A stretch of DNA of 44,408 nt from Alteromonas antoniana. GTDB taxonomy: Bacteria > Pseudomonadota > Gammaproteobacteria > Enterobacterales > Alteromonadaceae. The notes below the pieces were generated by a model. That model saw nothing but the letters and a program-made list of their open reading frames with translations, was not told the origin of the DNA and did not search any database. Shown here piece after piece: positions 17,312 through 26,709 of this stretch. How positions within the stretch are numbered: position 1 is the first letter of the stretch; the number at the start of each line of letters is the position of its first letter. Where the stretch lies: contig NZ_JAESDH010000032.1 of NCBI RefSeq assembly GCF_019249295.1, forward strand, positions 1 to 44,408, read 5' to 3'. Both the position numbers and the translations under genes were made by a program.

Positions 17312-20300
17312 TTACTGATTTTCGACAAATCTTTGTAGATCAACTACGGAAACAGATTGATCTCGCGTATAGACACCAACTGGCCGCTGCTCAAGATCAT
17401 ATAGACGGAAACTGAGTGCCCGGAAGTCATTGATATACGCCGTTCCAAGACCGGTTTCCGGATCTAACCACACATCAATTTTCACACCTGCAGCAACATC
17501 CATCGGCGCAGCTACCTGCGCATCCAGACTCCCAGAGCTCACTTCTTCACCGTCACTCACAGCAGGTAAATCTGAAGCTCTGAACTGGTCAGCGATTAGG
17601 TAAGGTAGTGCGGTATCGGAACCATCATCAGCATGCTGATCTATCAATCTGATAACAGCAGTCTGGCCAATAAACTCGCTGACATCCCAGGTCGCCCACT
17701 CCAGCAAGAACTTATCTTCCGCGGTCTTTTCTGCATCAACGCCTGACTGGCTGCGCACAACCTCGCCATTTACAACCAGCACGACTGCTGTCGCACTTGG
17801 ACTATCAAACGGGTTAGAGCCACCGCCGATTAAGAAGTTGATATACGGTTTAGTAATCTCAAAGGATGGACTATCTGCGCTACCTGTTGCACTAAAGCCA
17901 ACCCAGCCAAGCGCAGTTCCGTCTTCTTCAAACCCGTCGCCAAAACTTGAAAACACCCTTTCACCGACATTATTAGCGACGTCACCGCCCCACCAGCCCC
18001 CGTCCAGTTTCACAAAGTCGCCTGTTATGTTGGTGAATTCATGACCCGCCAGCGTATTGTATTGACCACAGCAGAATTCGAATCCGGCGATGTTTTGCTC
18101 AGGCTCTTCGGTTCGGGAAAAAAGCGGCTCACCTTCCAGCGCCGGAGTCGGAGTAACACTTGCCCCTCCCGTTGGAGGCGTATCACCAAAGTAAAACGAT
18201 GCCTGATTACTGTTGGTGTCAAACTCAAGTCTGGCTACCTGCTCACCTTCTGCATCAGTTGGAAAATACAACCCGAATCTACCGCCAGATGTTTCACTTT
18301 CTACGGTCATGGATAAACGGTTCTTTTCGCTTAATGAGTCCAATGTAAAGGCAGACGATGACATCATTGATATTGGAGAAACACCGGATACCGAACCTTC
18401 CTGACTCTGGATGTCGGTGCTGACTGCCTCAGCAAACTCCGTTTTATAAGAATCCGGGATCTTCACTGCCAACTCGCCAGTGGCGGTTTGCTGAAGCTGA
18501 TGAATGGCCAAATCTCCGCCGAAGGTACCTACCCCTGCATTGGTTCTGGTAATCTTGTGCGGGATCCAGCCAAACATTAATGTTGTATCTCCAGAAGAAG
18601 CAGTTCGCCCGGCATAATAGAACTTGCCATCGAGAGATTGGTAGTTCGCCAACTCCCACCCTGCACTCGTCTGATGCAGATACTTAATATCTCTTTCGCC
18701 GTCATTTTGATCTGAGAACACCATGAACTGATTGTCACCAAAATCGATCCAGTCTGGTACTTCAAGATTCAGAGGCGTATTCATCGTGAACAAGGGTTCC
18801 TGCGCAGCCCAGGTAACCAGATTGTCGGAGGTATACAGACCAATTGCAGCTTGTTCGTTGTAGCGGGTAGTAATGAGCATCCAGTAATTACCGGTATCTT
18901 CATTCCAGAATACTTTCGGATCCCGAAAGTCAAAATCGCTGTACCCGTTATTTCCTGTGAAGGTGTCCTCAGGCACTTTGGTAAAATCTGTCAACGTGTT
19001 GTCGGTAGCCACGGCATGCATTACCGCCTCAACCGGATTGAAGTCGGCGTTATGGCCGGTAAAGAAAATATGTGTCTGACCGTCAGCGTCTTCTATAACA
19101 CTGCCTGAGCCTGTCCACTGGTCCTGCGTAGTGCTGTCTCCCGTGGCTTCGAGCACCCGTTGCGGAAAGCTACCATGCTGAAGGTCACTCGTTTTCGTGA
19201 GATACCAGTCATGGAATGCCGTGTCGATTAAATAGTAAATGTAGAATTCACCATCCCGAAAATACGGATTTGGATCAGCCATGACCAGAGGCAGAGTCAC
19301 GTTATGGCCTTCGGGCATACTGACAAAATCATTCTTACTGGGCTCTACAGCGGCATAATCAGCCAGTCTTACTTCGTCCAGCATGATAAACGCCAGACTC
19401 CCGTCATCTTCCCCTTCATGTCGATCGATAATTTCCAGCACTGCGGTCTCACCTTGCAGCGCGCTGACGTCCCAGGAATACCAGTCAACTTGTGACTCCA
19501 GACCATTGCCAACAGCCTGGCGCACTATTTTGCCGTTTACACGCAGTACTACTGCAGTTGCATTATCACTGGTAACGTCGTTGGTACCACCGCCTACCAA
19601 AAAGTTTAAAAATTTGTGGGTAATTTCAAACGGTGGTGAGCTCAGCGTGCCAGTTGCTTCATCGCCAATCCATCCCAGGCCTGTGCCATCTGCAGAAAAA
19701 CCGTCTCCCCGACTGGTGAAGATCCGCTCACCCTGATGATTAACAATGTCTGCTGCCCACCAGCCGCCATCGAGTTTATCCATGTCTCCCGTGGCCCGGA
19801 AGTCGTGATTCGCGTAGGTATTAAATTGCCCACAACAAAACTCAAACCCAGCGATGTTTTGACCAGGTTCGGAAACCCGGCTAAATGCAGACACGCCTTC
19901 AACTTCAGGCTCGACTGAAATATTCACCGGCGCCAACATTTTATTGCTCGCGTCAGGAACCGCGGCCGCCTCATCGGATATTCTGAACTCGTCCGCCAGC
20001 AAATATGGCAAAGACGTATCAGAGTTGTCATCGGCGTGATGATCGACAAAGCGGATTTTCGCAGTCATTCCATCATAATCTTTAACATCCCAAGTGACCC
20101 ATTGCATACTCATAGCAGTATCGTCACCAGTTGCCTGAAGCACTATTTCATCATCAATAACCAGCGCCAACGCCGTGGTATTAGGCTCACCTACGCCGTT
20201 ACTGCCACCACCCACCAGAAAGTTGATAAAGCGCTCGGTTATTTCAAAAGGGAGACTTTCCATCGTGCCGACTGCGCCAAAGCCAATCCAGCCCAGCGCA

Positions 20301-20752
20301 TCATCATCACGACTAAATCCATCGCCAAAGCTGGAGAAAACACGCTCTCCAATAACGCCTGCTACGTCGGCTCCCCACCAGCCTCCATCTAGCTTTTCAA
20401 AGTCGCCGGTTACTGCTTCAAAGCCATGTTCGGCGTAGGTATTGAACTGCCCACAGCAAAATTCAAAGCCGGAAAGAACCTGTTCACTATCTTCAGGATT
20501 ACTAAAAAGTGGTTGACCGGAAACCTCCGGATTATCTGTAAGAATGATATCTTCATCTGGCGCTTGCTCTTCAGGTGCATTTCCTCCACCGATGACGTCA
20601 GACGGGCTTTGCCCCTCCTGTAAAATGATTAAATCCGCATCAACTTTATTTTTATTCGTCTCATCATCTGAGCAAGCTGACAATGACGCACACATCAACA
20701 GCGTAATGCCCGATAGTTTCCACCCCATTTGATAGGGTTTTGATGTTTTCAT
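17312..20752 (-). CDS. Large divergent GH32 fructanase lipoprotein with three CCGQ beta domains
   Basis: A 1146 aa lipoprotein (lipobox LSAC, C27), probably on the outer membrane. Two ~162-residue repeats (starting near C99 and C306) precede a five-bladed GH32-like catalytic part. A third copy (from C894) sits inside the C-terminal beta-sandwich region. Each copy begins with CCGQ(F/Y)NT and contains GGWW, GDGF, (I/L)NFL(V/I)GGG and WDVS. Catalytic residues by family comparison are nucleophile D493 in VMADPNPY (canonical GH32 has WMNDPNG), D611 in FRDPKV, and acid/base E664 in LEVPDW (canonical ECP). The active site is therefore complete but divergent, which suggests a different linkage or endo mode from the second GH32 here. 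GGAGG six bases before the ATG gives strong initiation. It has its own promoter and the LacI-type operator. Confidence 0.85.
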   Translation of the reverse strand: MKTSKPYQMGWKLSGITLLMCASLSACSDDETNKNKVDADLIILQEGQSPSDVIGGGNAPEEQAPDEDIILTDNPEVSGQPLFSNPEDSEQVLSGFEFCCGQFNTYAEHGFEAVTGDFEKLDGGWWGADVAGVIGERVFSSFGDGFSRDDDALGWIGFGAVGTMESLPFEITERFINFLVGGGSNGVGEPNTTALALVIDDEIVLQATGDDTAMSMQWVTWDVKDYDGMTAKIRFVDHHADDNSDTSLPYLLADEFRISDEAAAVPDASNKMLAPVNISVEPEVEGVSAFSRVSEPGQNIAGFEFCCGQFNTYANHDFRATGDMDKLDGGWWAADIVNHQGERIFTSRGDGFSADGTGLGWIGDEATGTLSSPPFEITHKFLNFLVGGGTNDVTSDNATAVVLRVNGKIVRQAVGNGLESQVDWYSWDVSALQGETAVLEIIDRHEGEDDGSLAFIMLDEVRLADYAAVEPSKNDFVSMPEGHNVTLPLVMADPNPYFRDGEFYIYYLIDTAFHDWYLTKTSDLQHGSFPQRVLEATGDSTTQDQWTGSGSVIEDADGQTHIFFTGHNADFNPVEAVMHAVATDNTLTDFTKVPEDTFTGNNGYSDFDFRDPKVFWNEDTGNYWMLITTRYNEQAAIGLYTSDNLVTWAAQEPLFTMNTPLNLEVPDWIDFGDNQFMVFSDQNDGERDIKYLHQTSAGWELANYQSLDGKFYYAGRTASSGDTTLMFGWIPHKITRTNAGVGTFGGDLAIHQLQQTATGELAVKIPDSYKTEFAEAVSTDIQSQEGSVSGVSPISMMSSSAFTLDSLSEKNRLSMTVESETSGGRFGLYFPTDAEGEQVARLEFDTNSNQASFYFGDTPPTGGASVTPTPALEGEPLFSRTEEPEQNIAGFEFCCGQYNTLAGHEFTNITGDFVKLDGGWWGGDVANNVGERVFSSFGDGFEEDGTALGWVGFSATGSADSPSFEITKPYINFLIGGGSNPFDSPSATAVVLVVNGEVVRSQSGVDAEKTAEDKFLLEWATWDVSEFIGQTAVIRLIDQHADDGSDTALPYLIADQFRASDLPAVSDGEEVSSGSLDAQVAAPMDVAAGVKIDVWLDPETGLGTAYINDFRALSFRLYDLEQRPVGVYTRDQSVSVVDLQRFVENQ

Positions 20753-20855
20753 GGTTTTCCTCCATAGCCTCCAGACAGGCTATGTCCGTTTACTTTTCAT
20801 TGGGTATGCCAAAACACTACAACCTTTTTCGGCATGCTTTTTTGGGCGTCCCACC

Positions 20856-20878
20856 CAAATAAACAACGTTGTCTTTTT
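20856..20878. promoter_or_regulatory. Operator for the LacI-family regulator (copy 1)
   Basis: A 23-bp sequence around the perfect palindrome ACAACGTTGT (20863-20872) that is identical at 31454-31476. It begins a few bases after the predicted -10 of the large GH32 promoter, the usual position for repression. The adjacent divergent gene encodes a LacI-type repressor. Confidence 0.8.
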
Positions 20879-20881
20879 GTA

Positions 20882-20910
20882 ATGCTAGTGTTCCCTGAAC
20901 AGAAATTCAA
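20882..20910 (-). promoter_or_regulatory. Predicted sigma-70 promoter of the large GH32 gene
   Basis: Minus strand TTGAAT (20905-20910), a 17-bp spacer, then TAGCAT (20882-20887). The operator palindrome follows 9 bp after the -10. The same layout is seen at the susC promoter. Confidence 0.6.
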
Positions 20911-21038
20911 CAAGTTTTTTACATTTTTGTTTGTGGCGGAGAAAACTTCAGCGTTGTTATCAGCTTATGGCAAAAAGTGACAAAAGTGTGTAGCGTTAGA
21001 GGATTGATATTGAGCACTACATTCGGAAATCATCTGGC

Positions 21039-22031
21039 ATGGTGACAATTAAGGACGTGGCAGCACATGCTGGCGTCGCATTTAAAACAGTTTCCCGGGT
21101 AGTAAATAACGATCCTACCGTTAAACCCAAGAACAGGGAAAAAGTACTTAAAGCCATTGAAGAACTGGGGTACCGCCCGAATCGTGCGGCCCAGATGACC
21201 CGACGCAAAAAATCAGGGGTTGTTGGCTTTATTGCTGATGAGTTGCTAAGGGTACCCTACACATTTGATCTTATCAGAGGTGCACAGGACCTGGCCTGGA
21301 AGCACAACAAAGAGCTCATGGTTCTTAACGTGAATGTCGATAAATACAGCGTTGAAGGTGCCGTGAACCATCTGTTTGAGCATCGTGCAGAAGGCATTAT
21401 TTACGCGGCCATGTACCATCGGGAAGTGACGCTTCCCGCTCAGTTTTCAGAAGTACCAACTGTCTTAGCGAATTGTTATGACAGTAGCAATGATTACCCC
21501 TCTATCGTTCCCGATGAAAAAGAGGCGGCACGTGAAATCACAACCAGTATGCTGCGCAAGGGCTACAAACGCATTGCCTTTTTGAACCTCAATGAAAATA
21601 TCATTGCAGCGAAACTACGAAAACAAGGTGTTGAACAAGCGTTTGCAGATGCCGGTGTCTCGCCGGACAACCTGATTATAGAGTCCGTTATCGTTGGTGA
21701 CGAAAATGAAGAGCGCTCGGTAACGCGCAAGCGCGCAGCGGAATTAATAAAAAACTTCAAACCTGATGCCATACTTTGTGGTCAGGATCCCATGGCCGTG
21801 GAAGTCTACTTTGTTGTTCAGGCACTGGGGCTTCAGGTAGGAAAGGACATCGGCATAGGTAGCTTCGATGACTGGGATATCATTCCGTCACTCGTACAAC
21901 CCGGCTTGACCACCATGGCGCTCCCTCATTACGAAATGGGCCAGTGGGCATTTAATTACCTGCTTGAGGAACGCACGGATAAGGTGAAAGAATCTGCGCG
22001 ATTTACGCTAGTCAGCCGCCAGTCATTTTAG
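21039..22031 (+). CDS. LacI-family transcriptional regulator of the fructan locus
   Basis: A 330 aa regulator. The N-terminal helix-turn-helix (TIKDVAAHAGVAFKTVSRVVNND, residues 3-25) and the hinge region are followed by a periplasmic-binding-protein-like effector domain (GVVGFIADELLRVPYTFDLIRG ... GSFDDWD). It lies divergent from the large GH32 gene and convergent with the CscB-like permease, so it sits between the two target units. The palindrome ACAACGTTGT found at both target promoters is the natural candidate binding site. The copy at 20856-20878 may also affect its own expression. The effector is probably a fructo-oligosaccharide, sucrose or fructose; this is inference. The 3' end overlaps the convergent permease gene by 20 bp. 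Confidence 0.9.
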   Translation: MVTIKDVAAHAGVAFKTVSRVVNNDPTVKPKNREKVLKAIEELGYRPNRAAQMTRRKKSGVVGFIADELLRVPYTFDLIRGAQDLAWKHNKELMVLNVNVDKYSVEGAVNHLFEHRAEGIIYAAMYHREVTLPAQFSEVPTVLANCYDSSNDYPSIVPDEKEAAREITTSMLRKGYKRIAFLNLNENIIAAKLRKQGVEQAFADAGVSPDNLIIESVIVGDENEERSVTRKRAAELIKNFKPDAILCGQDPMAVEVYFVVQALGLQVGKDIGIGSFDDWDIIPSLVQPGLTTMALPHYEMGQWAFNYLLEERTDKVKESARFTLVSRQSF

Positions 22032-23244
22032 CCGCTTCCTGATTTGTTGATGAAGCTCGGTTCTCCAACAGCCAGAAAGAAATGATGAGATTCACGGTTA
22101 CCACGCTTCCCAGTAACAGATATGAGTCGGCAAATCCAAGTTCATCGTAAAGCTCTCCCACCGGCGACGACAATAACGTTGTCACGACCTGAGTGAATAC
22201 GTGGAAGCCGATGAGGTAAATTGTTGCCGATAGCCTTGCGTCAAAACTCATTACAATGTACTTGAATATCGCCACCAGAAGAATGGGCAATTCCAATGCA
22301 TGCAGCAACTTCACCAATGAAATAGACACGGGATCTTCAACCAGACCTGAGGCCAACATACGAATAGCCATTATAGCCCCACTTAAAAGCAGCCCTTGCT
22401 TTGGCCCTATACGATTGACGATATAAGGGGCAACAAACATCATTCCGGCTTCAATAAATACCTGGAGCGAGTTCAGATAACCGTAATACCTGTTCCCCTC
22501 TTCTGGCGAAGGAAACAGCGAGGCGAAGTAAATAGGAAATTGCTGGTCGTAAATTTGATAAAGACAGGACACGCCCATGACATATACGCTTAAACGCCAG
22601 AATTTACGCTGGCGAAAAAGCGATATTACGTCCGTTAAGCCAACCTTGCCGCTTCCGCCAGAGGGCCGTTTCGTCGGTTTGGGTAGCCAGAACAAACACA
22701 GGATAAATGCCACGCCGGTTGCACTGGCAAGTGCAAAATTGAGCTTGGGATCGACGTTAAACAGCCCTCCTGCGATGAAGGTCGCGCATGCCCACCCCAG
22801 GGATCCCCATAGCCTGGCTTTACCAAACTCTACATCATGTTGCCGACCAAGCCTCTCAATGAAAGCTTCAAGCGTTCCCACTGCCGCGCCAAACGTTAAA
22901 GCACTGTAAGCTGCGCCAACAATAGCACCGAGCAGAAAGAATGATTCCAGTAAGGGTTGGTAAACATAGATAAAGAATGGGCCTACGCCAGCCATGAGGA
23001 TACCCAGTATAAACAGAAGCTGTTTATTGGTACCCAGCCGGTCCTGAAGGACCCCATATATCGGCATTATTAACAGGGCAGCCATGGCATTGGTCGCGAA
23101 TACAACCCCTGTCTCTTTCCCTGTCAGTCCCAGAGTTTGGTTTAACCACAAAGGAAAAAGCGAGTAACAAAACGACCAGGTCAGGAAAAACGTAAAGAAC
23201 GTGATTGCTGATGACCAGTATGCTGAGTTTGACTGCCACTTCAT
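22012..23244 (-). CDS. LacY/CscB-type oligosaccharide:H+ symporter (MFS)
   Basis: A 410 aa inner-membrane protein with about 12 helices and the oligosaccharide:H+ symporter pattern: an N-terminal FFTFFLTWSFCYSLFPLWL helix, GVVFATNAMAALLIMPIYG, and the loop motif DRLGTNKQLL. By family it would import sucrose or a short fructo-oligosaccharide with protons. It is the last gene of the susC-susD operon, 24 bp after the GH32 gene. No cytoplasmic hydrolase is present in the window to process an imported disaccharide, so the substrate may be processed elsewhere, or the carrier may also take monosaccharide. Its 3' end overlaps lacI by 20 bp on the opposite strand. Confidence 0.82.
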   Translation of the reverse strand: MKWQSNSAYWSSAITFFTFFLTWSFCYSLFPLWLNQTLGLTGKETGVVFATNAMAALLIMPIYGVLQDRLGTNKQLLFILGILMAGVGPFFIYVYQPLLESFFLLGAIVGAAYSALTFGAAVGTLEAFIERLGRQHDVEFGKARLWGSLGWACATFIAGGLFNVDPKLNFALASATGVAFILCLFWLPKPTKRPSGGSGKVGLTDVISLFRQRKFWRLSVYVMGVSCLYQIYDQQFPIYFASLFPSPEEGNRYYGYLNSLQVFIEAGMMFVAPYIVNRIGPKQGLLLSGAIMAIRMLASGLVEDPVSISLVKLLHALELPILLVAIFKYIVMSFDARLSATIYLIGFHVFTQVVTTLLSSPVGELYDELGFADSYLLLGSVVTVNLIISFWLLENRASSTNQEAAKMTGG

Positions 23245-23268
23245 AATAATATCCCGGGCTTACGTTAC

Positions 23269-25344
23269 TTAATCAGCTGACCACACGGACCCCAAACGCT
23301 CAACAGATACCTGATGCAGTGGTTGGCTTTCTGGTCCTACCCGCATCGTATCGTAGACCGACTCAGGAAACACCAGTGATGTCATAACCGTCGTCCCATT
23401 ATCAATAAACAGCTCAAGTGACGAACGGTCAATAACAACGATGACATTAAACGGTTCACTCGTTGTCGTGAGCACACCCTCTTGTACATCACCAAACTGC
23501 TCACTGAATGACGTTTCTCCAGATTCACTGCGGTCCAGCAGAACTACCGACTTTTGCTGATCGATTTTAATGTCAACGAACTCACCGTTTTCGTTTTCAA
23601 AGCGAACCGAAACAGGTGACGTCGTTTTGCTCTGAACCTCGAAAGAGTAGCGAAGCGCTGACTCTCTACCCGTGTTATCTGCGGCTGGTAGGCTGATTGT
23701 TTTTCCTGAAGCCAGTGTTGAAGATTCTGCAGAGGCTTCAACTAAACTATCAACCTCATCCACTAGCTTGCTTCGTACTCGAAGCCCTTCAGCGGTAGTA
23801 ACAAGATGCAACGAACGAGGTAATGTCATAGCACTACGCCATTTTTCTGTTGGTACCTCATTGGCATAGAGCCAGTTGCTCATCCATCCCATGAAAACAT
23901 GACGTTTTTCTTCACTATCTGGCGTGTTAAAGAAAGTCACACCGGCGTAGTTGTCAGTGCCGTGATCCAGCCATACTGCGGGCTCAACTCGATTCGTTGC
24001 CGGTGCTTTTGCAAAAACAATATCATCGATATAGGTATGTCCCCAGCTTCCTGACTCAGTATCAATAATTTTCAAAAAGGCAGATTCCCCCTGCCATTGA
24101 CTGACATCCCAGCTTGCATAGTGAAGTGTTTCGCGATTAAGCCCCGTCTCTGTTTTCACCACATCGCCATCAACAACAAGCTGGACGCCAACCCGATCCG
24201 GATGATGGCCGCCGCCGATTCTGAAGTTGATATAAGGTTCTGAGATGATGAACGTTTCAGAGGTAAGTGTTCCTGTGGCGCGATCTTCGTCAGCGAAACT
24301 GTTTATGAGAAACTCACCAGAATAACCTGTCGGGGGAGGTTGCGTGGCATGCCCTCCATCAGTTGGGGCATTGGCAAAGGCATTGCCCTCTGACGTCCAC
24401 TTGTCCGCACCATCTTCAAAGTCATCGAAAACCTTGCCTTCCGGAAAAGTTGCTACAGTAGGCGCGAGTTCGCTCTGCCACTCAGAGTCCAAAACAAACT
24501 CTTTACCATTGAAATCGCCCACAAAGTATTGTGTTGCCGACCCGCCGTTGGGCCCACCCGGTGAGATACTGACTAACAATACATACCGAGAGTCGTTAGT
24601 CCCTTCCACAGGCATTAACAGTAGTTCCGGGCACTCCCAGACACCGCCGTGACTTCCTATGTCTTCACCAAATGTACTTTCCAACGACCAGTCAATCAGA
24701 TTGTCCGAGCTATAAAAACCTATATGATCTTTTTGTGCTAACACCATCACCCATTTTTCAGAAGGTTCGTGCCACATTACCTTCGGATCACGAAAATCCT
24801 TTATTCCCGTGTTATCGATAACGGGGTTACCTGAATACTTCTCCCAGGTTCTCCCTTTGTCCAGGCTGTAAGCAAGCGCCTGGGTTTGATAGTCAATTGC
24901 CCCTTGTTTCTCCATGTCGGCATTGTGATAGGTATACAGTGCAACAATAGGAGGACTTTCTTTAGTCCCTAAACCACTGGTGTTATTCCAGTCGACCACC
25001 GCGCTGCCAGAAAAAATGGTGCCCAACTCATCCGGGTAGAGCGCTATCGGAAGCTCCTCCCAATGCACCAGGTCTTTACTCACGGCGTGCCCCCAATGCA
25101 TGGGCCCCCAGACTGAAGCGTCTGGATTATGCTGAAAGAACAAATGGTACTCACCGTCCAGATAGAACATGCCATTAGGATCATTCATCCATTTTTCATT
25201 GGGAGAGAAATGAATCTGGGGGCGAAAAGCTTCGTTGCGTGCAGCCTCGACTTGCTGAGTCGGGCTTTCGGGTAGTGGACTGGTTTGATTCATGGAACAT
25301 CCAACAAGAGCTGAAGAAATAATAAGACCTAACATTGTTTTCAT
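23269..25344 (-). CDS. GH32 fructanase lipoprotein (levanase/inulinase type)
   Basis: A 691 aa enzyme predicted to release fructose from beta-fructans at the cell surface or in the periplasm. The start is ATG 25344, giving MKTMLGLIISSALVGC with lipobox LVGC (C16). An upstream extension to 25383 would overlap the permease gene and destroy the signal. The GH32 motifs are canonical: WMNDPNG with nucleophile D55, FRDP with D186, and WECPE with acid/base E237. A ~135-residue beta domain (about 308-445; EDGADKW ... INFRIGGGHHPD ... WDVS ... HTYIDDIVF) is inserted in the propeller, as in GH32 proteins often annotated as levanases. That domain resembles the CCGQ repeats of the large GH32 protein. Substrate (levan or inulin) cannot be decided from sequence. 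Confidence 0.92.
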   Translation of the reverse strand: MKTMLGLIISSALVGCSMNQTSPLPESPTQQVEAARNEAFRPQIHFSPNEKWMNDPNGMFYLDGEYHLFFQHNPDASVWGPMHWGHAVSKDLVHWEELPIALYPDELGTIFSGSAVVDWNNTSGLGTKESPPIVALYTYHNADMEKQGAIDYQTQALAYSLDKGRTWEKYSGNPVIDNTGIKDFRDPKVMWHEPSEKWVMVLAQKDHIGFYSSDNLIDWSLESTFGEDIGSHGGVWECPELLLMPVEGTNDSRYVLLVSISPGGPNGGSATQYFVGDFNGKEFVLDSEWQSELAPTVATFPEGKVFDDFEDGADKWTSEGNAFANAPTDGGHATQPPPTGYSGEFLINSFADEDRATGTLTSETFIISEPYINFRIGGGHHPDRVGVQLVVDGDVVKTETGLNRETLHYASWDVSQWQGESAFLKIIDTESGSWGHTYIDDIVFAKAPATNRVEPAVWLDHGTDNYAGVTFFNTPDSEEKRHVFMGWMSNWLYANEVPTEKWRSAMTLPRSLHLVTTAEGLRVRSKLVDEVDSLVEASAESSTLASGKTISLPAADNTGRESALRYSFEVQSKTTSPVSVRFENENGEFVDIKIDQQKSVVLLDRSESGETSFSEQFGDVQEGVLTTTSEPFNVIVVIDRSSLELFIDNGTTVMTSLVFPESVYDTMRVGPESQPLHQVSVERLGSVWSAD

Positions 25345-25357
25345 AACTAAAATGCCT

Positions 25358-26668
25358 CTATTTTGATAACGCTGCGGAAACATCTTCGAGCGTTTTCCCT
25401 TTCGTTTCTGGCATCATGAATCGAACGAAAAGAAGCTGTAACAACATCGCAAACGTGAAGAATCCAAACACCTGGGTGGCGGTGAAAGTGGCTAATACCT
25501 GAGGCATTACTAGCGTAATAATCGCAGCAAATATCCAGTGCGTACCACTGCCCAAAGACTGTCCTTTGGATCGCACGGAGTTGGGGAAAATCTCCGCAAT
25601 AAAAACCCATATTACGGCTCCTTGCCCCACTGCATGTGATGCAATGAAAACAAACACTGCACCAACGACAATGGCGCCGCCAACCTGGCTGTTGAAAGCC
25701 CAGGCCACAGTTGCAAGCGACAAGATGTATCCTATTGAGCCGATATACATCAATGATTTGCGTCCAAGACGGTCTATCAGGCTCAGTCCAATCATAGTGA
25801 AAATCAGATTGACCAGGCCCACTCCCGCTGTAGATAGCAGTGCAGTGCTGCCGTCTAAACCTGCCATATCAAATACACGTGGTGCGTAGTAGATAATGAA
25901 ATTGATGCCTGACAACTGATTAAACGCTGCGAGCAAAAATGCCAGTAGCACTGGAAGTCGAAATTCGCGCTTAAACAGAGACTCTTTGTCGTGCCCTGCT
26001 TTGTCATTCTTTACCGCGCTGATAGTTTGCTCGATATCCTCACTCTGTAACTCCAGAAATACCCGCCGGGCCTCAGCTTCATCATTACGATGAAGCAATA
26101 ACCAGCGCGGGCTTTCTGGCGCTTTAAGTACCATCAAAAAGTAGACAAGTGCGGGAATGGCCTCAACACCCAGCATTACACGCCAGTCTTCAACAATAAC
26201 GCCGGAGAGCAGGTAGTTCGAAAGAAACGCCACGAGGATCCCGAATACGATTTGAAACTGGTAGGTCGCTACCAGCCGTCCCCTTACCTTCGCCGGGGCA
26301 ATTTCAGATATGTATGCCGGCACTGCGATTGACGACACCCCAACCCCTAAACCTCCAATAAACCTGAGAATGGCAAAGGTGTAAGGATCCTGAGCAAGCG
26401 CTGAGCCTACTGCAGAAAGTAAATAAAGCACGCCGATAAGAACCAATGTCTTTTTGCGTCCAAGCCGGTCGCAAGGCCAGTTCCCCATTAACGCACCAAT
26501 TACGGTTCCCCACAGCGCTGAAGACATAACAAACAATCCGTGGAAAAGCGGGGTTGTCTGCCACAGTACCTGTATTGATTGGTCCGCACCGGATATCACC
26601 GCTGTATCAAAGCCGAATAAGAACCCGGCTATTGCAACGGTGAGTGACCAATAAACTATTTTATTCAT
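25358..26668 (-). CDS. Sugar porter (MFS, XylE/GLUT type), probable fructose importer
   Basis: A 436 aa, 12-helix carrier of the sugar porter family. The hallmarks are FGFDTAVISGA in helix 1, DRLGRKK after helix 2, PESPRWL at the central loop, QLSGINFIIYYAP in helix 7, a second DRLGRK, and PETKGKTLE at the C-terminus. By family it moves a monosaccharide, usually with H+. In this operon, between susD and a fructose-releasing GH32, fructose is the best guess. AGAGGT precedes the ATG. Gaps are 41 bp to susD upstream and 13 bp to the GH32 gene downstream, so it is co-transcribed with both. Confidence 0.88.
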   Translation of the reverse strand: MNKIVYWSLTVAIAGFLFGFDTAVISGADQSIQVLWQTTPLFHGLFVMSSALWGTVIGALMGNWPCDRLGRKKTLVLIGVLYLLSAVGSALAQDPYTFAILRFIGGLGVGVSSIAVPAYISEIAPAKVRGRLVATYQFQIVFGILVAFLSNYLLSGVIVEDWRVMLGVEAIPALVYFLMVLKAPESPRWLLLHRNDEAEARRVFLELQSEDIEQTISAVKNDKAGHDKESLFKREFRLPVLLAFLLAAFNQLSGINFIIYYAPRVFDMAGLDGSTALLSTAGVGLVNLIFTMIGLSLIDRLGRKSLMYIGSIGYILSLATVAWAFNSQVGGAIVVGAVFVFIASHAVGQGAVIWVFIAEIFPNSVRSKGQSLGSGTHWIFAAIITLVMPQVLATFTATQVFGFFTFAMLLQLLFVRFMMPETKGKTLEDVSAALSK

Positions 26669-26709
26669 GGTGATATTCTTACCTCTTAATCACTAGAGAA
26701 ACGCCGGGC

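Noticed and set aside
19802..20464. CRISPR-like or nucleotide-level repeat within the large GH32 gene
   Set aside because: The similarity is at protein level between diverged domains, not short direct DNA repeats with spacers. No CRISPR array or cas gene is present.
25345..25383. 13-residue extension of the GH32 protein
   Set aside because: It overlaps the sugar porter gene and would spoil the lipoprotein signal that starts at ATG 25344.
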